NCBI RefSeq assembly: GCF_902168065.1
Contig: NZ_LR655700.1
Coordinates: 1 to 64,000 of the forward strand
Reading direction: 5' to 3'
Length of the DNA stretch: 64,000 nucleotides
DNA from: Mycobacterium tilburgii
Lineage (GTDB): Bacteria > Actinomycetota > Actinomycetes > Mycobacteriales > Mycobacteriaceae
The notes beneath the pieces were generated by a model that was not told the DNA's origin, ran no database searches, and saw only the letters and a list, made by a program, of their open reading frames with translations. Positions within the stretch are counted from its first letter, which is position 1. Every line of letters starts with the position of its first letter. The position numbers and the translations under genes are program-made. Of the stretch, positions 9,701 to 17,808 are shown in pieces.

Positions 9701-9733
9701 AGCCGGCGCGCCCACGAGCGCGCCGGCTTTTTC
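9701..9733. terminator. rho-independent terminator between convergent genes
   Basis: A GC-rich stem AGCCGGCGCGC pairs with GCGCGCCGGCT around a short loop and is followed by a run of Ts (GGCTTTTTCG). Upstream As make it usable on the other strand too. It lies 16 bases after the Rv1072-type stop. Confidence 0.85.
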
Positions 9734-9870
9734 GTGCGCTCGGCAATCCCGGTTGCCGCGACCTGTGTGCGGCGAGTGTGCCGCGACGAGTGTGGGTCCA
9801 GGGCGGCCTTACCTAGCGTGTCGGCGCCCCGGGCGCACACCGGACGCTCAGAACGCACACGCAACCGGCG

Positions 9871-11079
9871 CTAGCTGAGCCGCTCGAAGATCATGGCCAT
9901 GCCCTGGCCGCCGCCGACGCACATGGTCTCCAGACCGAACGTCTTGTCGTGGGTCTGCAGGTTGTTGATCAGCGTCGCGGCGATGCGGGCACCGGTCATG
10001 CCGAACGGGTGGCCCAGGGCGATCGCCCCACCGGAGACGTTCGGCTTGTCCTCGTCCAGCCCCAGCTCGCGCGCCGAGCCCAGCACCTGGACCGCGAACG
10101 CCTCGTTGATTTGATCTCGAACAGGTCGATGTCGTTGATCAACATGCCGGCCCGGGCCAGGGCCTGCTTGGACGCCTCGATCGGGCCAAGCCCCATGATC
10201 TCCGGTGACAGGCCGCTGACACCGGTGGACACAATGCGGGCCAGCGGCGTCAGCCCCCGCTCCTTGGCCTTGGTGTCGCTCATGATCACCAGCGCTGTCG
10301 CGCCGTCGTTGAGCGGGCAAGCGTTGCCCGCGGTCACCGTGCCTTTCTGCCGGAACACCGGCTTGAGCTCGCTGATTTTCTCGTACGTGGTGCCCGGACG
10401 CGGCCCGTCATCAGTGCTGACCGTGGTGCCGTGATCTCGCACTCGAAGAATCCGCTCTTGATCGCCCCCTCGGCGCGGTTCTGGCTGCGCACGCCCCAGC
10501 GGTCTTGGTCTTCGCGGCTGATCCCGGTCAGCAAGGCGACGTTCTCGGCGGTCTGACCCATCGCGATGTAGATGTAGACGTCGGGCAGGTTGCCGTCCGC
10601 GCGGGGGTCGTGCCACTCGTTGCGTCGCCGGCCGCGGCCGTGGACCGCTCCTGCGCCGCGTCGAACAGCGGGTTTTTGGTGTCCGGCCACGAGTCGGCGC
10701 TGCCCTTGACGACGCTGGACACGGTTTCCACCCCGGCGGAGATGAACACGTCGCTCTCGCCGGCCTTGATCGCGTGGAAAGCCATCCGCGAGGTCTGCAG
10801 CGACGACGAACAGTACCGGTTGACGGTGGTGTCGGGCAGGAAGTCATAGCCGAGCTCGACGGCGATCACCCGCGCCAGGTTGAATCCGGACTCGCCGCCC
10901 GGCTGGCCGTAGCCCAGGATCAGGTCGTCGATCTGATGCGGGTTCAGGGTGGGCACCTTGTCCAACGCGGCACGCACGATCTGAACGGTCAGATCGTCCG
11001 GGTGCATGTTGACCAGCGAGCCCTTCATGGCACGCCCGATCGGCGAACGGGTGGCGGAGACGATAACTGCTTCGGGCAT
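9871..11079 (-). pseudogene. fadA3: acetyl-CoA acyltransferase (thiolase) FadA3, frameshifted
   Basis: The start at 11079 gives MPEAVIVSATRSPIGRAMKG, and TVNRYCSSSLQTSRMAFHAI carries the nucleophilic Cys. The frame changes near 10620 (to WHDPRADGNLPDVYIYIAMG), near 10430 (to TYEKISELKPVFRQKGTVTA) and near 10115 (to [20 protein letters not shown]). The last frame holds [15 protein letters not shown] (catalytic His) and [12 protein letters not shown] (second catalytic Cys). So all catalytic residues are still written, but three single-base shifts break the protein. Thiolases cleave 3-ketoacyl-CoA in the last step of beta-oxidation. The few lesions and full length suggest recent inactivation. 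Confidence 0.9.
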
Positions 11080-11170
11080 GACGATTCCCTTCAATGCGAT
11101 ATGGGGCACACGCGACCGGCGGATGGCTCAACGACCCCAGCGGCTACCGCAAATCTAGTCTGCCAACCGG

Positions 11171-11473
11171 TCAGTTGGACGACGGGGCGACCGAACTGGG
11201 CGCCGGGCGCCGCCACAGCCGCGACCTGGCGCTGAGCGGGGTGTGGCCCCCGCTGACCATGGGGGTCTCGGCACGCGCTGCCAGGTTGAGCACGGGGCTT
11301 TCGACCTCGACGCCGAGCGCGTCGCACAGCGCCACCAGCAACTGCGCCGCTGCCAATGCGTAGGAGGTCGGGGGGGGTGAAACCCGTCGGCGGAGACATC
11401 AGCTCCCCGTCGACGCGAGTGCCCCCGCCGGGGCCAGGGCGATCGCCGAACGACGTGGCACCCTGATGCTCAC
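11171..11473 (-). pseudogene. GDSL-type secreted esterase remnant (Rv1075c position), internal deletion
   Basis: GTG at 11473 gives a signal-peptide-like (M)SIRVPRRSAIALAPAGALA and then a TGA. About 50 bases later the sequence reads TSYALAAAQLLVALCDALGV, which resembles the last helix of GDSL/SGNH esterases, and stops at 11171. About 200 residues of the expected middle, including the GDS and D-x-x-H motifs, are absent. Thus both ends are kept and the core deleted. The assignment rests on position between fadA3 and lipU plus these short matches. Confidence 0.5.
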
Positions 11474-11706
11474 GTCATCAGTTTAGATCGACTGTCATGT
11501 TTGCGCGGGCGGCCGGCAAACAGTGTGGTCGCGGTGTGAACCAGATGTGGTATCAAATCAGACTCTTTAAACGTTTATGTATGTAATGCCTGCGAAGTTG
11601 ATTTTCGGCGGGTTGGCTGAACGACTCGGCGCATCGAAATTAACTGAGCGCTCGGCTTGCTCGTACACATGCTGAATCGCACTACAAGGGTGTAGGAGTG
11701 TCGGGC

Positions 11707-12324
11707 ATGACCGCACCGAGCAAGGTCAACTACCGGCTGCTGCCCAAGCACTCGATCGGCATGGCGCTGCAGGACTGCCACGACGGCTACCACTGGTTGC
11801 GGCGGCGCGGCTACGAGCCGGACCAGATCGTGCTCAACGGTGATTCCGCGGGCGGGTATCTCGCGCTGTCCATCGCGCAGCGGCTGCAGGAGGAAGACGA
11901 CGAGCCGGCGGCGCTGGTGGCGATCTCCCCGCTGCTGCAGCTGGCGAAGGAGTACAAGCAGTCGCATCCCAACATCAAGACCGATGTGATGTTTACTGCC
12001 AAGTCTTTTGACGCGCTGGGCGAACTGGTCGCCAGCGCCGCGCGCAAGAACATTGTCGACGGCCGGGCCGAGGAAATCTACGAACCGCTGTGGAGTACAT
12101 CAAGCCCGGCCTTCCGCGCACGCTGATTCACGTTTCCGGCTCCGAGGCGCTGCTGCACGACGCGCAGTTGGCGGCGAGCAGGCTGGCGGCCGTCAGGGTG
12201 CGGGCGGAGGTGCGAGTGTGGCCCGGCCCAGGTGCACGACTTTCAGTTGACGGCGCCGCTGGTGCCCGAGGCCGTGCGGTCGCTGCGCCAGATCGGTGAG
12301 TACATCCGCGAAGCCACCGGCTAG
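11707..12324 (+). pseudogene. lipU: alpha/beta-hydrolase lipase LipU, 5'-truncated and frameshifted
   Basis: The readable part begins APSKVNYRLLPKHSIGMALQ and contains IVLNGDSAGGYLALSIAQRL, with the hormone-sensitive-lipase nucleophile motif GDSAG. After a shift near 12095 it continues YIKPGLPRTLIHVSGSEALL. A second shift near 12225 restores VHDFQLTAPLVPEAVRSLRQ with the catalytic His of VHDF, ending at 12324. The N-terminal third, with the HGGG oxyanion motif, is missing upstream of 11700. LipU would hydrolyse short or medium acyl esters. Two shifts and the lost 5' end make it dead. Confidence 0.85.
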
Positions 12325-12390
12325 CTCGCGCCGCGTGCCGGCACCGCAAGGCGGTGTGCGCCGCCCGAAAACGCCTGACACGATGAACAC

Positions 12391-13809
12391 ATGCGAATTG
12401 CGCAACACATCAGTGAGCTCATCGGCGGCACCCCCCTGGTTCGCCTGAACTCCGTCATCCCCGCCGGTGCCGGCACTGTTGCGGCAAAGATCGAGTACCT
12501 CAACCCGGGCGGCAGCTCCAAGGACCGCATCGCGGTCAAGATGATCGACGCGGCCGAGGCCAGCGGTTTGCTCAAGCCGGGTGGCACCATCGTCGAACCC
12601 ACCTCGGGCAACACCGGCGTCGGTCTGGCGCTGGTGGCCCAGCATCGCGGCTACAAGTGCGTCTTCGTCTGCCCGGACAAGGTCAGCGAGGACAAGCGCA
12701 ACGTCCTGATCGCCTACGGGGCCGAGGTGGTGGTCTGCCCGACGGCGGTACCGCCGGAACACCCGAACAGCTACTACAGCGTCTCCGACCGGCTGGTCAT
12801 AGAGATCGACGGCGCCTGGAAGCCCGACCAGTACGCCAACCCGGAGGGCCCGGCCAGCCACTACGCTACGACGGGTCCCGAGATCTGGGCCGACACCGAC
12901 GGCAAGATCACCCACTTCGTCGCAGGCATCGGCACCGGCGGGACAATCACCGGCGTGGGCCGCTACCTCAAGGAGGTGTCGGCCGGACGGCCGGAAGGAC
13001 CGGTACGCATCATCGGCGCCGACCCGGAGGGGTCAGTATACTCCGGGGGCATCGGCCGGCCGTACCTGGTCGAGGGGGTCGGCGAGGACTTCTGGCCCGC
13101 GGCCTACGACCCGACGGTGCCGGATCAGATCATCGCAGTGTCCGATTCCGACTCGTTCGACATGACCCGCAGACTCGCCCGCGAGGAAGCGATGCTGGTC
13201 GGCGGCTCATGCGGGATGGCCGTGGTCGCCGCGGCGAAGGTGGCCGAGGAAGCCGGACCTGACGCCCTGGTCGCGGTGCTGCTGCCGGACGGGGGCCGTG
13301 GCTACATGTCTAAGATCTTCAACGACGCCTGGATGTCGTCGTACGGCTTCCTGCGAACCCGGTTGGACGGCTCGATCGAGCAACCCACCGTTGGGGACGT
13401 GCTCCGTGGTAAATCGGAGACCCTGCCTGACCTGGTTCACACCCATCCATCGGAGACGGTGCGCGACGCCATCGGCATCCTGCGCGAGTATGGCGTGTCC
13501 CAAATGCCGGTGGTGGGAGCCGAGCCGCCGGTGATGGCCGGCGAGGTCGCCGGCAGCGTGTCCGAGCGCGAACTGCTCTCGGCCGTATTCGAGGGCCGCG
13601 CGAAGCTGGCCGATGCTGTTTCCGAGCACATGAGCCCGTCACTGCCGATGATCGGCGCCGGCGAGCTGGTCGGTGTCGCCGGAAAGGCGTTGCGCGACAA
13701 GGACGCGCTGATGGTGGTCGAGGAGGGCAAACCCGTCGGAGTCATCACCCGATACGACCTGCTGGGCTTCCTGTCGGACGGGCCTCGCACGCAATCCGGG
13801 CGGCGCTGA
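12391..13809 (+). CDS. cbs: cystathionine beta-synthase
   Basis: An intact 472-codon gene. The PLP-fold domain (about 1-320) shows GGSSKDRIAVKMI with the Schiff-base Lys44, the phosphate loop TSGNTGVGLA at about 71-80, and GIGTGGTITGVG at about 178-189. Residues about 335-465 form a pair of CBS domains (SEHMSPSLPMIGAGELVG, DKDALMVVEEGKPVGVIT). There is no N-terminal heme domain. The enzyme condenses serine with homocysteine to cystathionine. Together with metB two genes downstream it would link methionine and cysteine. The ATG at 12391 lies 28 bases after a CGCC-rich spacer that follows the dead lipU. Confidence 0.95.
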   Translation: MRIAQHISELIGGTPLVRLNSVIPAGAGTVAAKIEYLNPGGSSKDRIAVKMIDAAEASGLLKPGGTIVEPTSGNTGVGLALVAQHRGYKCVFVCPDKVSEDKRNVLIAYGAEVVVCPTAVPPEHPNSYYSVSDRLVIEIDGAWKPDQYANPEGPASHYATTGPEIWADTDGKITHFVAGIGTGGTITGVGRYLKEVSAGRPEGPVRIIGADPEGSVYSGGIGRPYLVEGVGEDFWPAAYDPTVPDQIIAVSDSDSFDMTRRLAREEAMLVGGSCGMAVVAAAKVAEEAGPDALVAVLLPDGGRGYMSKIFNDAWMSSYGFLRTRLDGSIEQPTVGDVLRGKSETLPDLVHTHPSETVRDAIGILREYGVSQMPVVGAEPPVMAGEVAGSVSERELLSAVFEGRAKLADAVSEHMSPSLPMIGAGELVGVAGKALRDKDALMVVEEGKPVGVITRYDLLGFLSDGPRTQSGRR

Positions 13810-13890
13810 GCGCGTCGTTGAGGCCGCCGCGGGCAACCGCGCTCAGGTACTGTAATGCGGCTCGCTCGGCTCAACCGCAGTGGAGGTTGC

Positions 13891-14157
13891 ATGATGACCG
13901 ATCAACCGCCGCCCGAACCGTCCGGTGGTCAGGAGCCGCCCGCGGGCGGATACGAACCCGCTCCCTCGGCGCCGGGTGCCGCTTACCCGCCGCCGGGTGG
14001 GTTCCTACCCGCCTCCTCCGCCGCCCGGGGGCTACGTGCCGTCGCCGCCCGGACCGGCGATCCGCGCGTTGCCGACGGAGTCCTACACTCCCCTGGGCAT
14101 GCCAAGCGGCAGACTCTGGCCGACAAGATGCTGACGACGGTGGTCCTGCCGATCTGA
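13891..14157 (+). pseudogene. pra: proline-rich antigen (Pra) with its membrane domain deleted
   Basis: After TGGAGG the ATG at 13891 gives the Pro/Gly-rich head (DQPPPEPSGGQEPPAGGYEP). A frame shift near 14005 moves on to SYPPPPPPGGYVPSPPGPAI and ALPTESYTPLG. The sequence then jumps straight to HAKRQTLADKMLTTVVLPI, the last 19 residues of Pra, in another frame. Everything between YTP and AKRQTLADK, that is the whole RDD-type transmembrane domain (about 110 residues), is missing. Both ends survive while the core is gone. Pra is a membrane protein of unknown function known as a leprosy/TB antigen. Confidence 0.85.
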
Positions 14158-14187
14158 TTCGGTCGCCGCTGTCTAGGCTGGTCGTTG

Positions 14188-15354
14188 ATGACCGAAAACC
14201 CTGACGGACGCGACGGAATCAAGGGACTGACCACCAAGGCCATCCACGCGGGCTACCACCCGGATCCGGCCACCGGGGCCGTCAACGCGCCGATCTACGC
14301 CAGCAGCACGTTCGCCCAGGACGGCGTGGGGGGTCTGCGCGGCGGATTCGAGTACGCGCGCACCGGCAACCCGACTCGGGCCGCGCTAGAGGCCTCGCTG
14401 GCGGCGGTCGAAGGTGGCGCGTTCGCCCGCGCGTTCAGCTCCGGCATGGCCGCGACCGACTGTGCCCTGCGCGCGATGTTGCGGCCAGGCGACCACCTGG
14501 TCATCTCAAATGATGCCTATGGCGGCACATTCCGGTTGATCGACAAGGTCTTCACCCAGTGGAATCTCAGCTACACACCGGCCGCGCTGTCCGACCTCGA
14601 GGCGGTGCGGGCCGCGATCACGCCGCGGACCCGGCTGATCTGGGTGGAGACACCGACGAATCCGCTGTTGTCCGTCGCCGACATCGCGGCCATCGCCGAC
14701 ATTGGTAAGCAGACTGGCGCAAAAATATTGGTGGACAGCACTTTTGCCTCCCCGGCGCTGCAGCAGGCGTTGACGCTGGGTGCCGACGTCGTGCTGCACT
14801 CTACCACCAAGTACATCGGCGGGCACTCCGATGTGGTGGGCGGTGCGTTGGTCACCAACGACAAGGCGCTCGACGACGCCTTTGCTTTCCTGCAGAACGG
14901 GGCTGGTGGGGTGCCGGGCCCGTTCGACGCTTATCTGACCATGCGTGGCCTGAAGACGCTAGTGCTGCGCATGCAGAGGCACAGCGAAAACGCTTTGGCC
15001 GTAGCTGAATTTCTGACCGGGCATGCCGCGGTCAGTACGGTGCTCTATCCGGGCCTACCCAGCCACCCCGGCCACCAGGTGGCCGCCCGGCAGATGACCG
15101 GTTTCGGCGGCATGGTGTCGGTGCGGATGCGCGGCGGGCGCGCCGCCGCCGGAAAGTTTTGCGCCGCCACCAAGGTGTTCATCCTTGCCGAGTCGCTCGG
15201 CGGAGTCGAGTCACTGATCGAATGTCCCAGCGCCATGACGCATGCGTCGACGGCGGGTTCGCAATTGGAGGTACCCGACGATCTGGTGCGGCTGTCGGTC
15301 GGCATCGAGGACATCGCCGACCTGCTAGCCGACCTTGAGCAGGCCCTGCACTAA
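14188..15354 (+). CDS. metB: cystathionine gamma-synthase / Cys-Met metabolism PLP enzyme
   Basis: ATG at 14188 gives 388 codons, the usual length. KAIHAGYHPDPATGAVNAPI starts the fold, YARTGNPTRAALE and FSSGMAATD bind the cofactor phosphate, and VLHSTTKYIGGHSDVVGGA holds the Schiff-base Lys. C-terminal ESLGGVESLIECPSAMTHAS is the family signature. It makes cystathionine from an acylated homoserine and cysteine, or acts as a lyase in the reverse direction. It lies just downstream of the dead pra and converges on greA with 22 bases between the stops. A short hairpin (TAGTTC...GAACTA) sits in that gap. Confidence 0.93.
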   Translation: MTENPDGRDGIKGLTTKAIHAGYHPDPATGAVNAPIYASSTFAQDGVGGLRGGFEYARTGNPTRAALEASLAAVEGGAFARAFSSGMAATDCALRAMLRPGDHLVISNDAYGGTFRLIDKVFTQWNLSYTPAALSDLEAVRAAITPRTRLIWVETPTNPLLSVADIAAIADIGKQTGAKILVDSTFASPALQQALTLGADVVLHSTTKYIGGHSDVVGGALVTNDKALDDAFAFLQNGAGGVPGPFDAYLTMRGLKTLVLRMQRHSENALAVAEFLTGHAAVSTVLYPGLPSHPGHQVAARQMTGFGGMVSVRMRGGRAAAGKFCAATKVFILAESLGGVESLIECPSAMTHASTAGSQLEVPDDLVRLSVGIEDIADLLADLEQALH

Positions 15355-15376
15355 TCGGGACTAGTTCGCGGTGGAA

Positions 15377-15871
15377 CTACTCGTGATACGGCTCCGCACT
15401 CACCAGCGTGACCTCGACGGTGTTGCCGTTGGGCACCGTGTAGGTGCGCGTCTCACCCTCTTTGGCGTCAATCAGCGCGGCGCCCAGCGGTGAGTTCGGT
15501 GAGTACACCTCGAGCTTGCCGTCCTTGACACTCTCCTGGCGGGTCGCGATCAGGAACGTCTCGGTGTCGGACTTGTCCCCGTTGTAGTAGACCTTCACCA
15601 CCGAACCCGGCAGCGCCACGCCGGACTGCTTGGGCGCCTCGCCGACCTTCGCGTTGTTCAGCAGGTCTTGCAGCTGTCGGATGCGGGCCTCCTGCTGGCC
15701 CTGCTCCTCGCGGGCGGCGTGATAGCCGCCGTTCTCCCGCAGGTCACCCTCCTCGCGACGATCGTTGATTTCCGCCGCGATCACCGGGCGGTTCGCAATG
15801 AGCTGGTCGAGCTCGGCCTTGAGCCGGTCATGTGACTCCTGGGTAAGCCAGGTCACCTGGGTGTCCGTCAT
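15377..15871 (-). CDS. greA: transcription elongation factor GreA
   Basis: ATG at 15871 gives 164 residues; an in-frame start ten codons upstream adds only a Glu/Asp-rich stretch and is not favoured. The N-terminal coiled coil includes [20 protein letters not shown], where the acidic tip (E-G-D) reaches into the RNA polymerase secondary channel. The C-terminal FKBP-like domain has [20 protein letters not shown]. GreA stimulates cleavage of backtracked transcripts. Confidence 0.96.
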   Translation of the reverse strand: MTDTQVTWLTQESHDRLKAELDQLIANRPVIAAEINDRREEGDLRENGGYHAAREEQGQQEARIRQLQDLLNNAKVGEAPKQSGVALPGSVVKVYYNGDKSDTETFLIATRQESVKDGKLEVYSPNSPLGAALIDAKEGETRTYTVPNGNTVEVTLVSAEPYHE

Positions 15872-16084
15872 CTCGTCGTGCTCCTCGTCCTGTTGCTCCA
15901 CGTATCTGCGTGAGTCTCTGAACTCCGCCGATGGGAGTGTCTGGGTTCGCCCCGTGCTGCCGCTCCGCTTTGCTCACGGCCGCTAATGCAGCAATACACG
16001 GCCCCAAGTGGAACCGTGCATTTACTCATGCTACCACCGTGGAAACGTCCGATGACGTCATTTGGGGTTTAGCTTTGCGACCGA

Positions 16085-16519
16085 TCAGGCGGGACGAAGG
16101 TAGTCGGGGACGTCGGTGCCGCACCCGTAAATGTCGGCCATCACCGGCGGTGCCGACGACTTCACAGTGGTCGTGACTTGCACGGTCTTGTCTTCGGACG
16201 GCGGGACGAGCACTTCGCGGCGGCCGATTTCGCGGCCGTCTTTCGCACGGACCCGCACAATGCAGTCCACCGGCCGCGCCGGGTCAGATCGCGTCACGCT
16301 GATCGTTATTGACGCTGTTTGCTCGTCGAGAACCGCGTAGCCGGTCAGCGACCCCGAGACGGCATTGGTGCCCAGCCGTTGGTATCCGACGATGGCGATG
16401 CCGAGGCCGCCCGCGAGCACCAGCACACCGAGCCCGGCGGCCAGCCAGCGGCGGGACACGCGCGACAGCCGCGTGCGTCCGTAGCGCGATTCGGGACGCG
16501 GGGTGGGGGGCGTGGTCAT
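16085..16519 (-). CDS. membrane protein of the DUF4307 family (Rv1081c type)
   Basis: A 144-residue protein with a basic cytosolic head (about 1-28), one transmembrane helix (WLAAGLGVLVLAGGLGIAIV, about 25-45), and an extracytoplasmic domain with VDCIVRVRAKDGREIGRREV and paired Cys residues. It lies between greA and mca, transcribed away from mca. The function is unknown. The reading frame is intact and the position is conserved in H37Rv. Confidence 0.85.
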   Translation of the reverse strand: MTTPPTPRPESRYGRTRLSRVSRRWLAAGLGVLVLAGGLGIAIVGYQRLGTNAVSGSLTGYAVLDEQTASITISVTRSDPARPVDCIVRVRAKDGREIGRREVLVPPSEDKTVQVTTTVKSSAPPVMADIYGCGTDVPDYLRPA

Positions 16520-16639
16520 GGCGCTTTACCGGGGGCTGGTCCGCTGCCAAGCCGGCGGCTGGCAGCTGCAACATAGAAAAATTGGAATTATATGGTCCTT
16601 ATAGGCTCGGGGGAGACCAGGAATCCGACAAGGGGACAC

Positions 16640-17512
16640 GTGAGCGAACTGCGGTTGATGGCGGTGCACGCCCACCCCGACGACGAGTCTAGTAAGGGCG
16701 CGGCCACCCTGGCCCGCTATGCCGACGAAGGGCATCGCGTGCTGGTGGTGACGCTGACCGGGGGTGAGCGCGGCGACATTCTCAATCCGGCCATGGACCT
16801 GCTCGACGTCAAAGAGCACATCGCCGAAATTCGGCGTGACGAGATGGCGAAGGCCACCGAAATCCTCGGCGTTGAGCACACCTGGCTCGGCTTCGTCGAC
16901 TCCGGCCTGCCCAAGGGGGATCCGCCGCCATCGCTGCCGGAAGGTTGTTTCGCGCTGGTGCCCCTCGAAAGGCCCGTCGAGGCGCTGGTCCGGGTGATCC
17001 GCGAGTTCCGGCCGCACGTGATCACCACGTACGACGAGAACGGCGGCTACCCGCATCCGGATCACATCCGCTGCCACCAGGTTTCGGTCGGGGCGTACGA
17101 AGCCGCCGCCGACTTCGCCCGCTTCCCGGATGCCGGCGAGCCCTGGGCGGTATCCAAGCTGTACTACGTGCACGGGTTTCTGCGCCAGCGCATCCAATTG
17201 CTCCAGGACGAATTCGCCAAGCGCGGCGAGGAGGGCCCGTTCGGCCGGTGGCTGGAGTACTGGAAGCCCGAGCACGATCCGTTCGACTCTCGGGTGACCA
17301 CCCGCGTCCAGTGTGCGGAATATTTCAGCCAGCGCGACGACGCGCTGCGCGCGCATGCCACCCAGATCGATCCCAACGCCGAGTTCTTCGCCGCGCCGAT
17401 CGCCTGGCAGCAGCGGCTCTGGCCGACCGAGGAATTCGAGTTGGCCCGCTCGCGGGTCCGGGTCCGGCTGCCCGAGGACGACCTGTTCGCCGGAATCGAG
17501 AACCTCAAGTGA
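16640..17512 (+). CDS. mca: mycothiol S-conjugate amidase
   Basis: The GTG at 16640, giving (M)[19 protein letters not shown], is chosen because it matches the family start; upstream in-frame codons are not conserved. The 290-residue protein has the zinc motif AHPDDE at 11-16 and the second metal ligand in [12 protein letters not shown], typical of the MshB/Mca (LmbE-like) fold. Mca cuts mycothiol conjugates to glucosaminyl inositol and a mercapturic acid, which is then exported. It overlaps the next gene by four bases (GTGA), implying translational coupling. Confidence 0.95.
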   Translation: MSELRLMAVHAHPDDESSKGAATLARYADEGHRVLVVTLTGGERGDILNPAMDLLDVKEHIAEIRRDEMAKATEILGVEHTWLGFVDSGLPKGDPPPSLPEGCFALVPLERPVEALVRVIREFRPHVITTYDENGGYPHPDHIRCHQVSVGAYEAAADFARFPDAGEPWAVSKLYYVHGFLRQRIQLLQDEFAKRGEEGPFGRWLEYWKPEHDPFDSRVTTRVQCAEYFSQRDDALRAHATQIDPNAEFFAAPIAWQQRLWPTEEFELARSRVRVRLPEDDLFAGIENLK

Positions 17513-17808
17513 GTCACCTGCTGCTGACGGTGCTCGCCGACGGCCCGCCGCACAACACCGGGCCCGATTTCGGCAAGGCCAGTCCCATCGGGCTTTTGAT
17601 CGTCGTGCTGCTGTTGATCGCCACCCTGTTTCTGCTGCGCTCGATGAACCGGCAGCTGAAAAAGGTGCCCGATTCCTTCGACCCCACGCACCCCGAGCCC
17701 GATCAGGCCGCCGACGAGGGCACCGACCAGGTCGTGCCGCCGGACGGCACCCCGGGCACGGCCCAAGGATTGACGCGGCCGCCGGTACCCGGTGATGAGC
17801 CCGGCTGA
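17509..17808 (+). CDS. small single-pass membrane protein (Rv1083 type)
   Basis: GTG at 17509 overlaps the mca stop by four bases. The 99-residue product has an extracytoplasmic head (about 1-25), one hydrophobic helix [20 protein letters not shown] (about 28-47), and an acidic Pro-rich tail ([20 protein letters not shown]). The end overlaps the start of the next gene. The function is unknown. The tight mca-Rv1083-Rv1084 coupling suggests a shared transcript. Confidence 0.85.
   Translation: MSHLLLTVLADGPPHNTGPDFGKASPIGLLIVVLLLIATLFLLRSMNRQLKKVPDSFDPTHPEPDQAADEGTDQVVPPDGTPGTAQGLTRPPVPGDEPG

Noticed and set aside
12325-14187. Riboswitches (SAM, cobalamin, glycine) upstream of cbs, metB or glyA
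   Set aside because: The gaps are short (66 bases before cbs, 30 before metB, 116 before glyA) and none shows the conserved cores of these riboswitches.
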